A DNA stretch of 5,613 nt from Betaproteobacteria bacterium. Its GTDB lineage: Bacteria > Pseudomonadota > Gammaproteobacteria > Burkholderiales > Burkholderiaceae_D. Positions within the stretch are counted from its first letter, which is position 1. The number at the start of each line of letters is the position of its first letter. The notes under the pieces are model-generated. The model made no database searches, had not been told where the DNA came from, and worked only from the letters and a program-made list of their open reading frames with translations. Position numbers and translations under genes: made by a program. Shown piece by piece: positions 4,254-5,613 of this stretch. Where the stretch lies: assembly GCA_015655165.1 (NCBI GenBank), contig JAATFN010000158.1, forward strand, positions 1 through 5,613. The letters run 5' to 3'.

Positions 4254-5613
4254 ATGATGATGACCCCTGTGACATTGCAGCAAGATCGAACCCACATGGG
4301 TCTATTACATCGTATCGGCAAACGGTGCCTGACACTAGGCACCGTCTTGTCGGTGGTGTGCGTGCTGGTCATGTCAGCCGGCTATGCCCAACCAGTGACA
4401 GAACGTACCAAGCAAAAGCGTATCGCTGAAAAAGAGCGTGCCGAGTTACAGCAACGTCTAGCCGATTTAAAGCGTGATATCAACAAGACGGAAGCAGCCA
4501 AAGACAGTGCGGAAGACGCTTTGTCCGAGTCGGAACAGGCCATTTCAACAGCCAACCGGTCTTTACGCGAATTAGCTGCAGAGCAGCGTCAAACAACAGA
4601 GAAGCTTGGTGACCTGGAGCGGCAACTGGTCGCATTGACCGGTGTGGTCAATGCACAGCAGACACAGTTGTCGACAATGTTACGCGAGCAATATATTGCC
4701 GGTAATGAAGATCGGGTGAAATTGTTGTTATCCGGTGACAATCCCAACAGGATTAACCGCGACATGCAATATATGGGGTATGTCTCCCAGGCACAGGCTC
4801 AACTGGTCGAAACACTGCGCATTAACTTGCAAGCGGTCACAGACAACAAAACTGCTGCACAAAATGCGAAATTCGAACTGGATGAAATTGCCCAGGAAGA
4901 ACACGAGCAAAAAGAAATTCTGGAAAAAGAAAAAGCGAAACGTAGTACATTGGTATCATCTTTATCCAGTAAATTGAGTGAGCAGCGTAAAGAGGCAGGT
5001 AACCTGCAGAAAAACGAACAACGTCTATCCGGTCTGGTTGATCAACTGGCAAAAGTCATTGAAGAGCAAAAGCGCGCGCAAGCAGCAGCGCGTGAGCGTC
5101 GCCGTCAGGAGCAATTAGCACAAGCACAAGCACAGCAGCGCCAGCAACAGCAATTGCAGCAACAACAGAAGCAACAGCAACAGAAGCAACAAAGTCAGCC
5201 CCAAAGACAAGCATCACGACCAGAACAACCTGCTGCGCCGGTGACATCGCTTGGCCGCAATGACGCGGTGCCCGAGGGCAATGAGGATAATTTCGGCAAG
5301 CCGTTTGCCAGCTTAAAAGGGCAGTTGCGCCTTCCGGTTCGCGGGGAATTATTGGCCAGATTCGGTAGCAAGCGTGCTGAAGGGCCAAGCTGGAAAGGGA
5401 TGTTTATCCGTGCGCAAGAAGGCACGGAAGTACGTGCTGTAGCGGCTGGGCGCATTGTCTACGCAGACTGGCTGCGTGGCTTTGGCAATTTGATTATTGT
5501 CGATCATGGCGCGCAATACATGACGATTTACGGTTTTAACCAATCCGTACTGAAAAATGCAGGTGATGTTGTCAAAACAGGTGATGTGATTGCCAGTGCT
5601 GGTAACAGCGGCG
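4254..5613 (+). CDS. envC: EnvC-like murein hydrolase activator (degenerate LytM/M23 domain), 3' end missing
   Basis: The frame stays open from 4254 to the window end (453 codons visible). EnvC-type proteins act in the periplasm to activate septal N-acetylmuramyl-L-alanine amidases. A signal peptide is clear: HRIGKR, a hydrophobic core (about residues 25-42), then SAGYAQ with cleavage near residue 45. Residues 50-275 are charged and heptad-rich, a long coiled coil interrupted by LREQYIAGNEDRVKLLLSGDNPN (143-165), characteristic of EnvC. A Gln/Arg/Ala-rich low-complexity stretch follows (about 273-315). The LytM domain starts at about 357 (GQLRLPVRGELLARFGSKR). Where active M23 peptidases have the zinc-binding HxGxD, this protein reads KGMFI, and YGFN lies where active enzymes end in a His-Leu pair, so it should be non-catalytic like EnvC. 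The start is uncertain: ATG codons at 4254, 4257 and 4260 are possible, and the ATG at 4296 gives a more typical short signal peptide. None has a good ribosome site. Confidence 0.92.
   Translation, partial: MMMTPVTLQQDRTHMGLLHRIGKRCLTLGTVLSVVCVLVMSAGYAQPVTERTKQKRIAEKERAELQQRLADLKRDINKTEAAKDSAEDALSESEQAISTANRSLRELAAEQRQTTEKLGDLERQLVALTGVVNAQQTQLSTMLREQYIAGNEDRVKLLLSGDNPNRINRDMQYMGYVSQAQAQLVETLRINLQAVTDNKTAAQNAKFELDEIAQEEHEQKEILEKEKAKRSTLVSSLSSKLSEQRKEAGNLQKNEQRLSGLVDQLAKVIEEQKRAQAAARERRRQEQLAQAQAQQRQQQQLQQQQKQQQQKQQSQPQRQASRPEQPAAPVTSLGRNDAVPEGNEDNFGKPFASLKGQLRLPVRGELLARFGSKRAEGPSWKGMFIRAQEGTEVRAVAAGRIVYADWLRGFGNLIIVDHGAQYMTIYGFNQSVLKNAGDVVKTGDVIASAGNSG
4322..4345 (+). promoter_or_regulatory. 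Perfect 9-bp hairpin inside the envC signal-peptide coding region
   Basis: ACGGTGCCT (4322-4330) and AGGCACCGT (4337-4345) are exact inverted repeats with a 6-base loop. They fall within the codons for the start of the signal-peptide hydrophobic core. No T run follows (CTTGTCGG), so intrinsic termination is unlikely. It could slow early translation or be a processing site between gpmA and envC. Confidence 0.5.
5118..5195 (+). repeat. CAG/CAA-rich low-complexity tract within the envC-like gene
   Basis: A run of CAA, CAG, CAC and GCA triplets encodes a Gln/Ala/Lys-rich stretch (about residues 289-314) containing QQQQ and KQQQQK segments. It links the coiled coil to the LytM domain. Such triplet tracts can change length by slippage while keeping the frame. 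Confidence 0.8.

Noticed and set aside
5056..5543. Minus-strand open frames opposite the envC-like gene (5056-5388, 5195-5455, 5349-5543)
   Set aside because: They are shadows of the Gln-rich and LytM coding sequence with low-complexity products and no ribosome sites.

Overview
The window looks like part of a proteobacterial chromosome, most likely a betaproteobacterium (Burkholderiales or Nitrosomonadales type). This rests on protein character and gene order: rhodanese-grxC-secB-gpsA on one strand, with phosphoglycerate mutase and an EnvC-type murein hydrolase activator divergent from it. The lineage is inferred, and I cannot fix the genus from the sequence. Apart from the first 460 bases the content is core housekeeping.

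Layout: (1) Bases 1-459, plus strand: the 3' end of a gene whose product has tandem DPSSQGL heptads, encoded by near-perfect 21-bp repeats, followed by a C-terminal winged-helix-like domain. The tail resembles those of AlbA_2-type ATP-binding proteins, often annotated as RecG-like or putative transcriptional regulators. It converges on gpsA. (2) Bases 507-3382, minus strand, in transcription order: a membrane-anchored single-domain rhodanese (GTG start), grxC, secB, then a strong hairpin and a new promoter candidate, then a secreted SH3-like protein and gpsA. (3) Bases 3383-3498: a divergent promoter region in which the -10 candidates of the two operons overlap. (4) Bases 3499-5613, plus strand: gpmA followed closely by an envC-like gene cut off by the window end.

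How the genes fit together: rhodanese, glutaredoxin 3 and SecB are thiol/sulfur-handling and protein-export functions that often travel together. GpsA makes sn-glycerol-3-phosphate for phospholipids. GpmA works in lower glycolysis and gluconeogenesis. EnvC activates septal amidases in the periplasm. The order parallels the E. coli yibN-grxC-secB-gpsA // gpmM-envC locus, with the cofactor-dependent mutase GpmA in the slot that holds the unrelated cofactor-independent GpmM in E. coli.

I see no CRISPR array, tRNA, rRNA, insertion sequence or clear new multi-gene system. The most unusual signals are the 21-bp repeat array at the left edge, the overlapping divergent promoters, a perfect 9-bp hairpin inside the envC signal-peptide coding region, and an 11-bp hairpin just after secB.
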